A stretch of DNA of 64,000 nucleotides from Bacillus sp. MYb209 (GCF_002975175.1 NZ_PCNZ01000002.1:540230-604229); one strand, 5' to 3'; numbered from the stretch's first letter, positions 1 through 9,110 are shown. The notes: generated by a model from the letters alone, not told the origin. Translations and numbers: made by a program.

Positions 1-834
1 GAAGAGCGAATGTAATAATGCCATTGCTAAACTAGCATTTGTAAATACGACTAAAATCCCTACTATAGCTTGAAGTGTAACAAGGATAAATGAAATAATC
101 CATCCCCAGTATACTACACGCTGCTGCTTGTAATGACGAATAGCTATAAACATTGCGTATAGTATCCAAACGAATATTAACATAGCTGCAACTCTATGCC
201 CCATTTGGACCCACTCATGTAGTTGAGTTGGCATAGGTCTATTTTTACTGCATAAAGGGAAGTCTGGACAGGCTAAGGTAGCTCGTTCGTGACGTACTAA
301 AGCTCCTGTGTAGACAACGATATAACTGTAAATTGTTACACCATAAATATGAAATTTCATTTTTTTGTCCATAATAAGTGAACGTGCATCAAATTTCTGA
401 TCAATTTCAAAAATAAGACACGTTAACAAGATGACAGAAGCAAATGAAATTAAGGAAATACCGAAATGAATAGCTAATACAGCAGGCATTTGACCCCAAA
501 CAACCGCCGCCGCCCCCATTAATGCTTGTGCAACTAAAAATACGAAGGATAAAATTGCTAACGTCTTTGTTTCGCGCACATGTTTATAATATTTCCAGGA
601 CAAGATACAAAGAAGAGTAACAAGGATTCCTGCTGATCCAGATGTTAAGCGGTGACTTAGCTCAATAATAGTTTCCATTGATAAATTAGATGGAACAAAT
701 TCACCGTTACAAAGAGGCCATGATTTGCCGCATCCTTGGCCTGAACCCGTTTTTGTAACTAAAGCGCCTCCTAGTAAAACTACTAATAAATCGAGACTTG
801 TAATGACTGCTAACCATTTAATAAAGCGTTGCAA
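1..834 (-). CDS. ctaA: Heme A synthase CtaA (3' end beyond the window)
   Basis: Membrane enzyme that oxidises the C8 methyl group of heme O to the formyl group of heme A, the cofactor of aa3/caa3 oxidases. The visible 278 codons encode repeated hydrophobic helices and conserved His/Glu positions of the COX15/CtaA family ([20 protein letters not shown] near the N-terminus, ELSHR, a second half with GALVRHE and GHR). Two Cys pairs typical of Bacillus CtaA are present. The start is a TTG at 834-832; an in-frame stop lies just upstream, so no longer start is possible. It is divergent from ctaBCDEFG, as in B. subtilis. The C-terminus (about 30 residues by memory of the family) lies outside the window. 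Family assignment is confident; the start has only a weak ribosome-binding site. Confidence 0.95.
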   Translation of the reverse strand, partial: MQRFIKWLAVITSLDLLVVLLGGALVTKTGSGQGCGKSWPLCNGEFVPSNLSMETIIELSHRLTSGSAGILVTLLCILSWKYYKHVRETKTLAILSFVFLVAQALMGAAAVVWGQMPAVLAIHFGISLISFASVILLTCLIFEIDQKFDARSLIMDKKMKFHIYGVTIYSYIVVYTGALVRHERATLACPDFPLCSKNRPMPTQLHEWVQMGHRVAAMLIFVWILYAMFIAIRHYKQQRVVYWGWIISFILVTLQAIVGILVVFTNASLAMALLHSLF

Positions 835-1330
835 TCTCTTTCACCATCTTTCTGCTATGAAGTTATTGCGAAATATTTTCATTCCATTATGTATAGAATA
901 AAACGTGCTACAGTCCTATGATATATAAAAAATAATAAAATAGCAAAGAAATGGAGAGCGAGGACAACGTACGTATTATAAAGAAAAAAATGGGATTTCA
1001 AATACATATTTTAGGAGGAATTCAGGCTGTTTTGAAAAGAAATGGGGAGAATACATGCTAAATATGACAAAATAGTTTATTATAGAAGATAACATCATGT
1101 TATGATAAGGATAAATTAGAATAAAGTTTTTAATGTTCGACACAAAAAGTTCATGTTTTCTTCACAAAAAGTTCAGGAAATGTGATTTAATATATTGGAG
1201 TATGGGCGTAGATTAGTAGTAGAATGGGTTAATAATATTTCTACTGTAATAATATTGCTATATAGAAGCGAAATATTTCACATGAAATATGTGCTTAGAA
1301 AGATGATAGGTTTAAGAGGGGGTTAAAGTG
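835..1330. other. Divergent ctaA-ctaB control region
   Basis: About 495 bases without a gene between the divergent ctaA and ctaB. It holds AT-rich DNA, a pair of 13-bp direct repeats (1141-1153 and 1163-1175) and a TAATAT at 1188-1193 that could be a -10 lacking a good -35. No coding potential was seen. Confidence 0.7.
1141..1175. promoter_or_regulatory. Two 13-bp direct repeats, candidate ResD-type sites
   Basis: CACAAAAAGTTCA occurs twice with starts exactly 22 bp apart (1141 and 1163), that is on the same DNA face two helical turns apart. Read on the minus strand the second copy contains TTTGTGAAG, close to the TTTGTGAA-type core I recall for the respiratory regulator ResD. The position, about 155-190 bp before ctaB, and the known ResD control of cta genes in B. 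subtilis make an activator site plausible. This is inference. Confidence 0.4.
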
Positions 1331-2254
1331 ATGAACCATGCAACAAGTGAGCTGCATGATGAGTCAGCTGTTTCAATTGTACCGGAAACAACTCGGTTAC
1401 AAGATTTATCAGCGCTCGTTAAAATGGGGATTGTAAACTCAAATACACTTACTGTATTTACAGGATTTTGGTTGGCTTTACATTTTAATGGATTGAGTGT
1501 TATGGACAATCTAGATAAGCTATTTTTCACAATCGTTGGTTCTGCATTAATTATGGCTGGGGTATGTTGTTTAAATAACTACATTGACCGAGATATCGAT
1601 CCATTAATGGAAAGAACAAAAAACCGTCCAACGGTAACAGGTAAATATAAACCTGGCTTTGCACTTGCATTTGGACTTGTAATTTTACTTCTTGGCTTTG
1701 CATTTTTATTACTTACTACACCGATGGCAGTGTTAATTTCATTTATTGGTGCCTTCACATATGTTGTTTTATATACGTTATGGACGAAGCGGAAATATAC
1801 GTTAAATACTGTTGTAGGTAGTATATCAGGAGCAGTTCCACCTTTAATTGGATGGGCGGCAATTGATCCGTCTTTAAATCATCCAATTGCTTGGATGTTA
1901 TTTTTAATTATGTTTATTTGGCAAATCCCACATTTCCTCGCATTAGCGATGAAGCGTGTTGATGAATATCGAAATGCAGGAATCCCAATGCTTCCTGTTG
2001 TACAGGGATTTGATATTACGAAACGTCAGATTATGATTTGGACAGTATGTTTATTACCACTACCATTTTATATGAGTGGGCTTGGAATAACATTCATGGT
2101 AATTGCAACATTGCTTAACATCGGATGGATCGCATTAGGGTTTTATGGCTTCCGTAAGCAAGATGACATCAAATGGTCCGTAAAAATGTTTGTTTATTCC
2201 CTGAATTACTTAACAATCTTATTTGTGTCAATGATTGTAGTTACATTCTTCTAA
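1331..2254 (+). CDS. ctaB: Protoheme IX farnesyltransferase (heme O synthase)
   Basis: UbiA-family polytopic prenyltransferase that attaches a farnesyl group to heme B to give heme O, the substrate of CtaA. The protein (307 aa) has the family's Asp-rich motif [19 protein letters not shown] in the first cytoplasmic loop and a second [16 protein letters not shown] region, with about eight or nine hydrophobic helices. ATG 1331 was chosen over the GTG directly before it because the ribosome-binding site AGAGGGGG is well spaced and the length matches B. cereus CtaB. It opens the ctaBCDEFG run; the 93-bp gap to ctaC could hold a second promoter (TATAAA/TACAAT near 2304-2316), but I see no good -35. 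Confidence 0.96.
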   Translation: MNHATSELHDESAVSIVPETTRLQDLSALVKMGIVNSNTLTVFTGFWLALHFNGLSVMDNLDKLFFTIVGSALIMAGVCCLNNYIDRDIDPLMERTKNRPTVTGKYKPGFALAFGLVILLLGFAFLLLTTPMAVLISFIGAFTYVVLYTLWTKRKYTLNTVVGSISGAVPPLIGWAAIDPSLNHPIAWMLFLIMFIWQIPHFLALAMKRVDEYRNAGIPMLPVVQGFDITKRQIMIWTVCLLPLPFYMSGLGITFMVIATLLNIGWIALGFYGFRKQDDIKWSVKMFVYSLNYLTILFVSMIVVTFF

Positions 2255-2347
2255 GACAACGACATGATTGGATTTCTTTACGTTGAGATTTACTTTACTT
2301 AACTATAAAGTACAATCTAATTCACAAAGAAAGTGGGGGTTGTTTGT

Positions 2348-3397
2348 ATGAAGAAACAGTGGCGACTGCTTTCGTTCGTTTCACTGCTGGCTTTACTGTT
2401 AGGGGGATGCGGTAAAGCTTTTCAGTCTACTTTAATTCCGCAAGGGGAAGTAGCAAAAATGCAATATGATTTACTCTTGCTAGCGAGTGCAATCATGGTA
2501 GGAGTAGTACTTGTAGTTACTATTATTTTCTTATATGTAATTGTGCGTTTCCGACAAAAAAAGGGTGAGGAAGATTATATTCCAGAGCAAGTTGAAGGAA
2601 ATCACAAACTAGAAATTATATGGACAGTTATTCCGATTATTCTTTTGTTAATCTTGGCTGTTCCGACTGTTACATATACATTCAAGCTTGCTGATGTAAG
2701 TGCGATGGAGAAAAAGAATATTGATAAAGATACTATCGTTGTTGATGTAACAGCGAATCTTTATTGGTGGGAATTTTCTTATAAATCAGAAAAAATAGTA
2801 ACTTCTCAAGATTTAGTTATCCCCACAGGTAAGAAAGTGTATTTGAATTTGAAGGGTGCCGATATTAAACATTCGTTTTGGGTTCCATCTTTAGCTGGGA
2901 AAATGGATACAAATACAGATAATGTAAACAAAATGTGGTTAAAGGCAGATAAATCGGGCACTTATAATGGTTTTTGTACAGAATTTTGTGGCCCATCACA
3001 TTCTTTAATGCAGTTCAAAGTGAAAGCTCTGGATGAAAGCGAGTACAAAAAGTGGCTTGCTGACATGAAGAAGATTGATGGAAAAAAAGAAGTAGCTTCT
3101 ACAAAGGCGCAAGAGGGTCAAGAAATATTTAATAAAAGCTGTATTGGTTGTCATGCAGTTGGATCAAATGATAGTAGACCACCTTCTGCTCGTATCGCAC
3201 CGAACTTAGCAAACTTTGCAGATCGCGATATGGTTGCTGGTATTGCCGAAAATAATGAAGAGAACTTAAAAAAATGGCTCAAAGATCCTGAAAATATGAA
3301 ACCAGGTAATAAAATGACTGGTAAATATGGCAACTTAACGGATGATCAAATTAATGCATTAAATGCATATTTACAAACGTTAAAGATTGAAAAGTAA
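2348..3397 (+). CDS. ctaC: Cytochrome c oxidase subunit II, caa3 type
   Basis: Subunit II of the caa3 terminal oxidase, which takes electrons from a fused cytochrome c. The 349-aa protein begins with a lipoprotein signal peptide with lipobox LGGC (Cys21), so it is likely lipid-anchored. Two transmembrane helices follow (about 40-65 and 90-112), then the cupredoxin domain with the CuA ligands His175, Cys210, Cys214, His218 and Met221 in GFCTEFCGPSHSLM. A C-terminal cytochrome c domain carries the heme motif CIGCH (265-269) and a late Met in NKMTGKYG. ATG 2348 was chosen because it follows AAGTGGGGG at good spacing and begins the signal peptide; an in-frame GTG lies 15 bases upstream. Confidence 0.97.
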   Translation: MKKQWRLLSFVSLLALLLGGCGKAFQSTLIPQGEVAKMQYDLLLLASAIMVGVVLVVTIIFLYVIVRFRQKKGEEDYIPEQVEGNHKLEIIWTVIPIILLLILAVPTVTYTFKLADVSAMEKKNIDKDTIVVDVTANLYWWEFSYKSEKIVTSQDLVIPTGKKVYLNLKGADIKHSFWVPSLAGKMDTNTDNVNKMWLKADKSGTYNGFCTEFCGPSHSLMQFKVKALDESEYKKWLADMKKIDGKKEVASTKAQEGQEIFNKSCIGCHAVGSNDSRPPSARIAPNLANFADRDMVAGIAENNEENLKKWLKDPENMKPGNKMTGKYGNLTDDQINALNAYLQTLKIEK

Positions 3398-3430
3398 AGA
3401 GGGATCATTTGCGAAGGGGAGGTTGAAAAC

Positions 3431-5293
3431 GTGAGTTCTGTAGCAAAAAAACAGGGGATGGGTGCTGTCATATGGGATTATTTAACGACAGTAGACCATA
3501 AAAAGATTGCCATTCTCTATTTAATTGCAGGTGGATTGTTTTTTGTAATAGGTGGAATAGAAGCACTATTTATTCGCCTGCAGTTAGCGATTCCAAACAA
3601 TGCTTTTCTTGTTGGGGATGCTTATAATCAAGTATTAACGATGCACGGTACAACAATGATTTTCCTCGCAGCTATGCCACTCGTGTTTGCATTTATGAAC
3701 GCCGCTGTACCACTTCAAATTGGAGCACGTGATGTGGCGTTCCCGTTTTTGAATTCGCTCGGATTTTGGTTATTTTTCTTTGGTGGATTATTTTTAAATT
3801 TAAGTTGGTTTTTAGGAGGAGCGCCTGATGCAGGGTGGACATCGTATGCATCTTTAGCTTTAGCCTCTAAAGGACATGGTGTTGATTTTTATGTACTCGG
3901 CCTGCAAATATCAGGTATTGGTACATTAATTGGAGGTATTAACTTCCTTGTTACAATTATTAATATGCGCGCGCCAGGGATGACGTACATGCGCATGCCG
4001 ATGTTTACATGGACAACATTTGTAACATCTTCACTTATTTTATTTGCATTTCCACCATTAACTGTAGGATTAGGACTTTTAATGTTAGATCGTTTATTTG
4101 GCACAAGTTTCTTTAATCCGGCACTAGGTGGGAACACGATTATATGGGAGCATTTATTCTGGATCTTCGGTCATCCGGAAGTATACATTCTTATACTCCC
4201 AGCTTTCGGAATATTCTCAGAAATCTTCGCCACATTTTCGAAAAAACGATTATTCGGTTATTCCTCGATGGTGTTCGCGACAGTATTAATAGGGTTTTTA
4301 GGATTTATGGTATGGGCGCATCATATGTTTACTGTTGGTCTTGGGCCTGTTGCAAATGCTATCTTCTCAGTTGCAACAATGGCGATTGCAGTTCCGACGG
4401 GTATTAAAATATTTAACTGGCTCTTTACAATGTGGGGTGGAAGTATTAGGTTTACAACACCAATGATGTGGGCGGTAGCTTTTATTCCATCCTTCGTTAT
4501 GGGTGGAGTTACAGGCGTTATGCTTGCTTCTGCACCAGCTGATTATCAGTTTCATGATAATTATTTCGTAGTAGCACACTTTCATTATGTAATTGTTGGT
4601 GGTGTTGTATTTGGTTTACTTGCAGGTGCGCATTATTATTGGCCACTTATGTTTAATAAAGTATTAAATGAAACGTTAGGAAAGATAACATTTTGGTTAT
4701 TCTTTATCGGTTTCCATTTAACGTTCTTTATTCAGCATTTCCTGGGTCTAATCGGTATGCCGCGTCGTTACTACACATATCTAGAGGGGCAAGGATTGGA
4801 AATGGGGAATATGATTAGTTCCATTGGAGCAGTGTTTATGGCTCTTGGAACGATTGTTCTTTTATTCAATGTAATAAAAACAACGGTATCAAAAGAAAAG
4901 GCTGGTCGTGATCCGTGGGATGCGCGTACGTTAGAGTGGACAATGCCAGCGCCTACACCGGAATATAATTTCAAACAGTTACCATTTGTTCGCGGATTAG
5001 ATCCGTTTTGGATTGAAAAATGTGAGGGTAATAAAGAGATGACAGCAGCGGAACCGGTCGGTGATATTCATATGCCAAATTCTTCATTTTCACCGTTTAT
5101 TATTTCTCTAGGTCTATTTATAGCTGCTTTTGGTGCAATGTATATGCAGGGTGGTAAAGATAAATTTTGGTTATTGGTAGCAATTATCGGTTTAATCATT
5201 ACGTTTGGTACAATGTTCCTTCGTTCAGTAATTGACGATCATGGATATCATATTCATAAGGAAGATTTAGATGATAAGGGGGGCAAGGCGTAA
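3431..5293 (+). CDS. ctaD: Cytochrome c oxidase subunit I
   Basis: Catalytic heme a/a3-CuB subunit of the caa3 oxidase; it reduces O2 to water and pumps protons. The 620-aa protein is the family's usual length. Visible signatures are the N-terminal VDHKKIAILY, the heme-ligand helix with MHGTTMIF, the CuB region WEHLFWIFGHPEVYILILPAFG with its His-Tyr pair, and HDNYFVVAHFHYV for the heme a3 ligands. Start GTG 3431 follows the strong site AAGGGGAGG. The stop codon TAA shares its last base with the ATG of ctaE, so translation is probably coupled. Confidence 0.98.
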   Translation: MSSVAKKQGMGAVIWDYLTTVDHKKIAILYLIAGGLFFVIGGIEALFIRLQLAIPNNAFLVGDAYNQVLTMHGTTMIFLAAMPLVFAFMNAAVPLQIGARDVAFPFLNSLGFWLFFFGGLFLNLSWFLGGAPDAGWTSYASLALASKGHGVDFYVLGLQISGIGTLIGGINFLVTIINMRAPGMTYMRMPMFTWTTFVTSSLILFAFPPLTVGLGLLMLDRLFGTSFFNPALGGNTIIWEHLFWIFGHPEVYILILPAFGIFSEIFATFSKKRLFGYSSMVFATVLIGFLGFMVWAHHMFTVGLGPVANAIFSVATMAIAVPTGIKIFNWLFTMWGGSIRFTTPMMWAVAFIPSFVMGGVTGVMLASAPADYQFHDNYFVVAHFHYVIVGGVVFGLLAGAHYYWPLMFNKVLNETLGKITFWLFFIGFHLTFFIQHFLGLIGMPRRYYTYLEGQGLEMGNMISSIGAVFMALGTIVLLFNVIKTTVSKEKAGRDPWDARTLEWTMPAPTPEYNFKQLPFVRGLDPFWIEKCEGNKEMTAAEPVGDIHMPNSSFSPFIISLGLFIAAFGAMYMQGGKDKFWLLVAIIGLIITFGTMFLRSVIDDHGYHIHKEDLDDKGGKA

Positions 5294-5916
5294 TGCATGT
5301 AGATGAGAAATTAACGAATGAAACATTTCCAGCAGAGCCTGAAAAAGCAACCCTTGAGGGGAAAAATAAGTTTGTTGGTTTTTGGTTATTTCTTGGAGGC
5401 GAAACAGTGTTGTTCGCTTCCTTATTTGGCACATATTTAGCGTTAAAGAACTCTACAAATGGTGGACCAACATCTCAAGAGATGTTTCAAATGCCGCTCG
5501 TTTTCATTATGACGATGCTTTTGTTAACAAGTAGTTTAACGAGTGTATACGCAATGTATCATATGAAAAATTTCAACTTTAAGAAAATGCAACTTTGGTT
5601 ACTTGTAACAGTATTGCTTGGCTTAGGATTTTTGGGGTTTGAAATATATGAGTTCTATCATTATACGCATGAATTTAAGCATACTATGAGAAGTAGTGCA
5701 TTTGGTTCTGCATTTTATGCTCTTGTTGGTACACACGGGCTCCACGTGTTGTTTGGATTATGTTGGATTTTAACATTAATCTTTAGAAACGCGAAGAGAG
5801 GCTTAAATTTATACAACGCACCAAAGTTTTATGTTGCATCAATTTATTGGCACTTTATTGACGTAGTTTGGGTGTTTATTTTCACTGTAGTATATTTGAT
5901 GGGAATGGTGGGATAA
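5293..5916 (+). CDS. ctaE: Cytochrome c oxidase subunit III
   Basis: Heme-free membrane subunit III of caa3 oxidase (207 aa), which stabilises the catalytic core. It has five hydrophobic helices of the COX3 family, including the GFWLFLGGETVLFASLFGTYLA opening segment (here longer than 20 residues only because motifs are contiguous; key residues are FWLFLGGE) and the late HGLHVLFGL and YWHFIDVVW motifs. ATG 5293 overlaps the ctaD stop codon by one base (TAATG). ctaF starts three bases after its stop, so the three subunits look co-translated. Confidence 0.97.
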   Translation: MHVDEKLTNETFPAEPEKATLEGKNKFVGFWLFLGGETVLFASLFGTYLALKNSTNGGPTSQEMFQMPLVFIMTMLLLTSSLTSVYAMYHMKNFNFKKMQLWLLVTVLLGLGFLGFEIYEFYHYTHEFKHTMRSSAFGSAFYALVGTHGLHVLFGLCWILTLIFRNAKRGLNLYNAPKFYVASIYWHFIDVVWVFIFTVVYLMGMVG

Positions 5917-5919
5917 ACA

Positions 5920-6252
5920 ATGGCGGTTAAGCAAACGAATAATCCTAAGGTGGATCTTGTTTATCGGAAGAGAAAAAGTGCAGAGGAAATGAAGCACCAA
6001 GTTATTACATTTTCACTAATGATTTTTTTAACATTAGTTGCATTTGCAGCGGTGGCATATCCGAAAACATTTAGCCCGATTTTTTCGGTTCCATTTATAT
6101 TATTGTTAGCAGTCGTTCAAGTTATATTTCAGTTATATTATTTCATGCATATGAGTCATAAAGGGCATGAAGCGGCGAGTTTCTTCTTATACTCTGGATT
6201 GTTAATTGGTTTATTAACAATATTAGCCTTTATGACAATTGTGTGGATTTAA
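5920..6252 (+). CDS. ctaF: Cytochrome c oxidase subunit IV
   Basis: Small (110 aa) bacterial COX4 subunit of the caa3 oxidase with three predicted helices. The motif YYFMHMSHKGHE in the loop before the last helix is typical of the family. The ribosome-binding site (GGTGGGATAA) lies inside the 3' end of ctaE. A weak hairpin (6264-6291) separates it from ctaG. The role is probably in assembly or stability of the CuB region, as described for B. subtilis CtaF. Confidence 0.95.
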   Translation: MAVKQTNNPKVDLVYRKRKSAEEMKHQVITFSLMIFLTLVAFAAVAYPKTFSPIFSVPFILLLAVVQVIFQLYYFMHMSHKGHEAASFFLYSGLLIGLLTILAFMTIVWI

Positions 6253-6263
6253 ACAGTGATAGT

Positions 6264-6294
6264 AGGGGGCTCTGATTTATCATAGCCCTCTTTG
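6264..6294 (+). terminator. Weak imperfect hairpin between ctaF and ctaG
   Basis: AGGGGGCT (6264-6271) pairs with AGCCCTCT (6284-6291) with one mismatch and a 12-base loop, followed by only a few T residues. It may attenuate rather than terminate transcription into ctaG. Confidence 0.4.
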
Positions 6295-6333
6295 TATATG
6301 AAATATAAGGATTTTGAAAAGGTAGGTGTGGAA

Positions 6334-7239
6334 ATGGAAAATTTATGGGTATTTGGTTTTCAAGCTTTATGGAGTCCGATTTTTTTATTATTTATGATCT
6401 CGATTCTTATTAGTTATTTTTTAGTTATTGGACCATATAGAACGCGATTTGAAAATGCGACGAAGGTAAGTAAGAAGCAAATTTTTTATTTTACGACCGG
6501 GATTGTTCTTTTGTATTTTGTAAAGGGAGGACCTATTGATTTAATTGGTCATATTATATTTAGTGCACATATGTTTGAGATGGCAGTAATGTATATTGCG
6601 GTGCCTCCGTTATTACTGCTTGGTATACCGGTTTGGTTATATCGTTATATTACTTCTTTTAAGTTCGTTCAAATTGTGATAAAGTTTTTTGCTAAGCCGC
6701 TTATTGCGTTGTTTGTATTTAATGGCCTGTTTTCCTTTTATCATTTGCCAATTGTTTTTGATGCAGTAAAACAAAATCAAATAGCGCATCCTATTTGCCT
6801 TGCTATATTGTTTTTTGCAGCAATGATGATGTGGTGGCCGATGTTAAATCCGCTGCCAGAATATCAAACTTTAAGTGATATTAAGAAGCTTGGTTACATG
6901 TTTGCTAATGGTATTTTATTAACGCCAGCTTGTGCGTTAATAATTTTTGCGACTGCACCATTATTTGCAACATATACAGATCCGGCCGCTTGGATGAAGG
7001 CAATGGAACTCTGTGTACCGGCGGGTACTTTATCAGATTTAAATATAACTGGGCCAGAATTTTTACATTGGATGCCGGTAGTACAAGACCAGCAAACAGG
7101 TGGTATCATTATGAAAATTGTCCAGGAAATAGTGTACGGTACGATTATCGGTTATGTGTTCTTTAAATGGGCACGTAGAGAGCGTGAAAAGGATAAAGAG
7201 CAGCTGCAAGAATTACCTCCTTATTTGCAGACGAAATAA
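6334..7239 (+). CDS. ctaG: Cytochrome c oxidase assembly factor CtaG
   Basis: Polytopic membrane protein (301 aa) of the Bacillus CtaG/caa3_CtaG family, needed for a functional caa3 oxidase, probably in copper-centre formation; it is unrelated to the mitochondrial Cox11-type CtaG. Seven or so hydrophobic helices are visible, with family signatures in HIIFSAHMFEMAVMYIAVPP and AMMMWWPMLNP. ATG 6334 (MENLWVFGFQ) follows GGTAGGTG at good spacing; an ATG 36 bases upstream has no ribosome-binding site. It ends the cta operon at a strong terminator. Confidence 0.94.
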   Translation: MENLWVFGFQALWSPIFLLFMISILISYFLVIGPYRTRFENATKVSKKQIFYFTTGIVLLYFVKGGPIDLIGHIIFSAHMFEMAVMYIAVPPLLLLGIPVWLYRYITSFKFVQIVIKFFAKPLIALFVFNGLFSFYHLPIVFDAVKQNQIAHPICLAILFFAAMMMWWPMLNPLPEYQTLSDIKKLGYMFANGILLTPACALIIFATAPLFATYTDPAAWMKAMELCVPAGTLSDLNITGPEFLHWMPVVQDQQTGGIIMKIVQEIVYGTIIGYVFFKWARREREKDKEQLQELPPYLQTK

Positions 7240-7274
7240 AAACTAGCGCATCGTATTAATGCGCTAGTTTTTTT
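7240..7274. terminator. Bidirectional terminator between ctaG and the YugN-like gene
   Basis: Perfect stem AACTAGCGCAT / ATGCGCTAGTT with a 7-base loop, flanked by A-run and T-run, so it can end both the cta operon and the convergent minus-strand gene. Confidence 0.93.
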
Positions 7275-7275
7275 G

Positions 7276-7641
7276 TTATTCAATAATTTGAAATTCTTTC
7301 AACTCTTTTTCAATATTTTGTAGGAGTTGTTCGCTTTTTTGAAGTACATTCGTTGGGAAAATCTCATCATCTCCATATTCAACGCCATGAGGATAATAAT
7401 GTTTTCCTAATAAGGGTGGCAATAGTTTTACTTGAGCGTGTCTGCCGCCGATGTCACCTTCAACAGCAAATCCTTGTACACGTAAATAATAAATATCCTT
7501 TAATATTTCAAATTTATAATCATATGTAACGCGTTCGTAATCCCATTGTCCAGCAAGTACAAAATGATTGTTTTCCATAATCTCAGTTAAAAGAGTTAAA
7601 TCAACGACTGCATCATTAAAGTTTGTATTTGTAAATTGCAT
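7276..7641 (-). CDS. YugN-like family protein
   Basis: Small soluble protein (121 aa) of the YugN-like family; no biochemical function is known to me. The sequence is acidic with no membrane segment, and has YYLRVQGFAVEGDIGG and PLLGKHYYPHGVEY stretches that look conserved. ATG 7641 is preceded by AGAAGGAGG. It lies where B. subtilis carries ylbA, convergent to ctaG. A CATACTA sequence upstream suggests forespore expression (see the promoter entry), which is inference. Confidence 0.75.
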   Translation of the reverse strand: MQFTNTNFNDAVVDLTLLTEIMENNHFVLAGQWDYERVTYDYKFEILKDIYYLRVQGFAVEGDIGGRHAQVKLLPPLLGKHYYPHGVEYGDDEIFPTNVLQKSEQLLQNIEKELKEFQIIE

Positions 7642-7683
7642 AGAATACCTCCTTCTTTTAATGTTAGTGCATTATTTTTATAA

Positions 7684-7712
7684 TAGTATGAATAATAAGA
7701 AAGTGCAATTCA
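7684..7712 (-). promoter_or_regulatory. Candidate sigma-G promoter for the YugN-like gene
   Basis: On the minus strand TGAATT (7712-7707), a 16-bp spacer and CATACTA (7690-7684) resemble the sigma-G consensus TGAATA/CATACTA. The -10 is a perfect match; the spacer is one base shorter than usual, so this is tentative. Confidence 0.35.
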
Positions 7713-7849
7713 TATTGCGAGAAAAGGGATAATCCAGACTTTTTTCGTGAAAATATGATATAGTGAAAAGAGTACGGTACACACAAAAAAAGGAAAGAAA
7801 AGGATTTGTGTATATCTCGATTTTATGCTTTGTTCAGGAGGTATATCGT

Positions 7850-8884
7850 TTGAAGAAATTATTGCGTATCGTAATGATTACATTTTTAATTTTAGCTGTT
7901 GATTTATACGGGAAGTTACTCGTGTCACAATATATATTAACCCCATCTCACTCTAAGCAAGAAAATAAAATTGTGAAAAAGAAGAAGCAAGTAAATGAAG
8001 AATCCACAGACACGGTTTTAAGTATGATCGGTGGGGACTCTGAGAATTTATTAGCGAAGTGGGGCGAACCGTCTCGAATAGAGCCGTCTGCTTATGGATA
8101 TGAATGGTGGGTGTATAATCAAGATTTAGCCCAGTATGTTCAATTTGGAGTTGCTGAACGTAAAGTTGTAACGGCGTATGTTGCTGGTGAGCAAGTTAAG
8201 GTGGCTCCCTATTATATAAATGAAAAGTATGAAGAGGTATATAAAAAGAATCCACTTTCACATGAGATTTCATTAAAAAGAGGAAAGAATAGTTATCAAT
8301 TTGAGTTATCTGATACGGAAGTAATGGAACAACCGCTAGTACCTGTAGAAGATGGATGGGCACAATTATATTTTGATCACTTTACACATGAGCTTGTTGG
8401 TCTTCGTTATATGGATGATGAGACGTTATTAAGACAAAGACCATATCAACTTGTTTATTCGGGTGAATTAATAGCGGAACAGCCGCTGACGCCAGAAAAA
8501 ATGAAGCAAGTAGAAAATGGAAATATGCAACAAATTCTCGATTTAACAAATATTATTCGAAGTCATCATCAATTACCGTTGTTAACATGGGACCAACAAA
8601 CTGCAGATGTTGCATTTGGCCATAGTAAAGATATGAAGGATAATAATTATTTTTCACACGATTCACCTACTTTTGGTGCGTTAGGAGATCGTTTGCAACG
8701 TGGGCAAGTGGCTTTTCAACTTGCTGGTGAGAATATAGCGGCGCAACATAGTGATGGAATTTCGGCGGTACAAGGTTGGTTAAATAGTGAGGGTCACAGA
8801 AAGAATTTATTAAATGAACAATTTACTGGATTAGGTGTTGGGGTATATGATAAATTTTATACTCAAAACTTTATCCGAAAATAA
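7850..8884 (+). CDS. ylbC: CAP-domain secreted/anchored protein YlbC
   Basis: 344-aa protein with an N-terminal hydrophobic segment (about residues 5-22: signal anchor), a CAP-associated N-terminal domain (about 60-205) and a C-terminal CAP/SCP domain (about 225-344) with the motifs HSKDMKDNNYFSHDSP, AGENIA and GWLNSEGHRKNLL. CAP proteins of spore formers are often sporulation- or envelope-related; the exact role is unknown. TTG 7850 was chosen because it follows AGGAGG at good spacing and starts the hydrophobic segment; an upstream ATG at 7763 lacks a ribosome-binding site. The stop codon TAA lies within the left TTTAT-type boundary of a bcr1-like repeat, so the repeat abuts the 3' end of the gene. 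Confidence 0.88.
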   Translation: MKKLLRIVMITFLILAVDLYGKLLVSQYILTPSHSKQENKIVKKKKQVNEESTDTVLSMIGGDSENLLAKWGEPSRIEPSAYGYEWWVYNQDLAQYVQFGVAERKVVTAYVAGEQVKVAPYYINEKYEEVYKKNPLSHEISLKRGKNSYQFELSDTEVMEQPLVPVEDGWAQLYFDHFTHELVGLRYMDDETLLRQRPYQLVYSGELIAEQPLTPEKMKQVENGNMQQILDLTNIIRSHHQLPLLTWDQQTADVAFGHSKDMKDNNYFSHDSPTFGALGDRLQRGQVAFQLAGENIAAQHSDGISAVQGWLNSEGHRKNLLNEQFTGLGVGVYDKFYTQNFIRK

Positions 8885-9023
8885 AATGAAACTTTAATCA
8901 GTGGGGGCGCATTCTTCACTGATTATTTGCCTTCATCAATCGGGCTTTAACGGGCAGTAAGACTCCCGCCTATTCGTAGAAGTTTAAGGTGGGAGTCTTA
9001 CTGTCCACAAATAGGGAGATAAA
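8881..9023 (-). mobile_element. bcr1-like intergenic repeat, copy A
   Basis: 143-bp element bounded on both sides by ATAAA (TTTAT on the minus strand, the likely target duplication). On the minus strand it starts TTTATCTCCCTATTTG and ends TTTCATTTTAT. It contains a strong hairpin: CAGTAAGACTCCCGCCT pairs with AGGTGGGAGTCTTACTG. Its distal half (CCGATT, TAATCAGT, CCACTGATTAA, TTTCA) matches copy C and its proximal half (CTATTTG, CAGTAAGAC) matches copy B. TTTAT duplications and about 150 bp length are features I recall for bcr1 of the B. cereus group. Confidence 0.75.
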
Positions 9024-9074
9024 AAGGTGCATGAATCGTCTGAAAATAGGCGAACCATGTGCCTTTTTTTTTCT
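9021..9074 (+). terminator. Terminator downstream of ylbC and the bcr1-like copy
   Basis: GGTGCATG (9026-9033) pairs with CATGTGCC (9056-9063), with an inner stem TCGTCT/AGGCGA, followed by nine T residues. The bcr1-like repeat sits between the ylbC stop codon and this terminator. Confidence 0.85.
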
Positions 9075-9110
9075 TACAATATAGTAGATATACATGAAGA
9101 GGTGAGGATT

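Noticed and set aside
4144-4407. 87-codon frame within ctaD (and other frames inside ctaD, ileS, pyrAB)
   Set aside because: Shadow frames of strongly conserved genes, without ribosome-binding sites.
7763-7849. Upstream ATG start for ylbC
   Set aside because: No ribosome-binding site, and it would put 29 basic residues ahead of a well-formed signal anchor that starts at TTG 7850 after AGGAGG.
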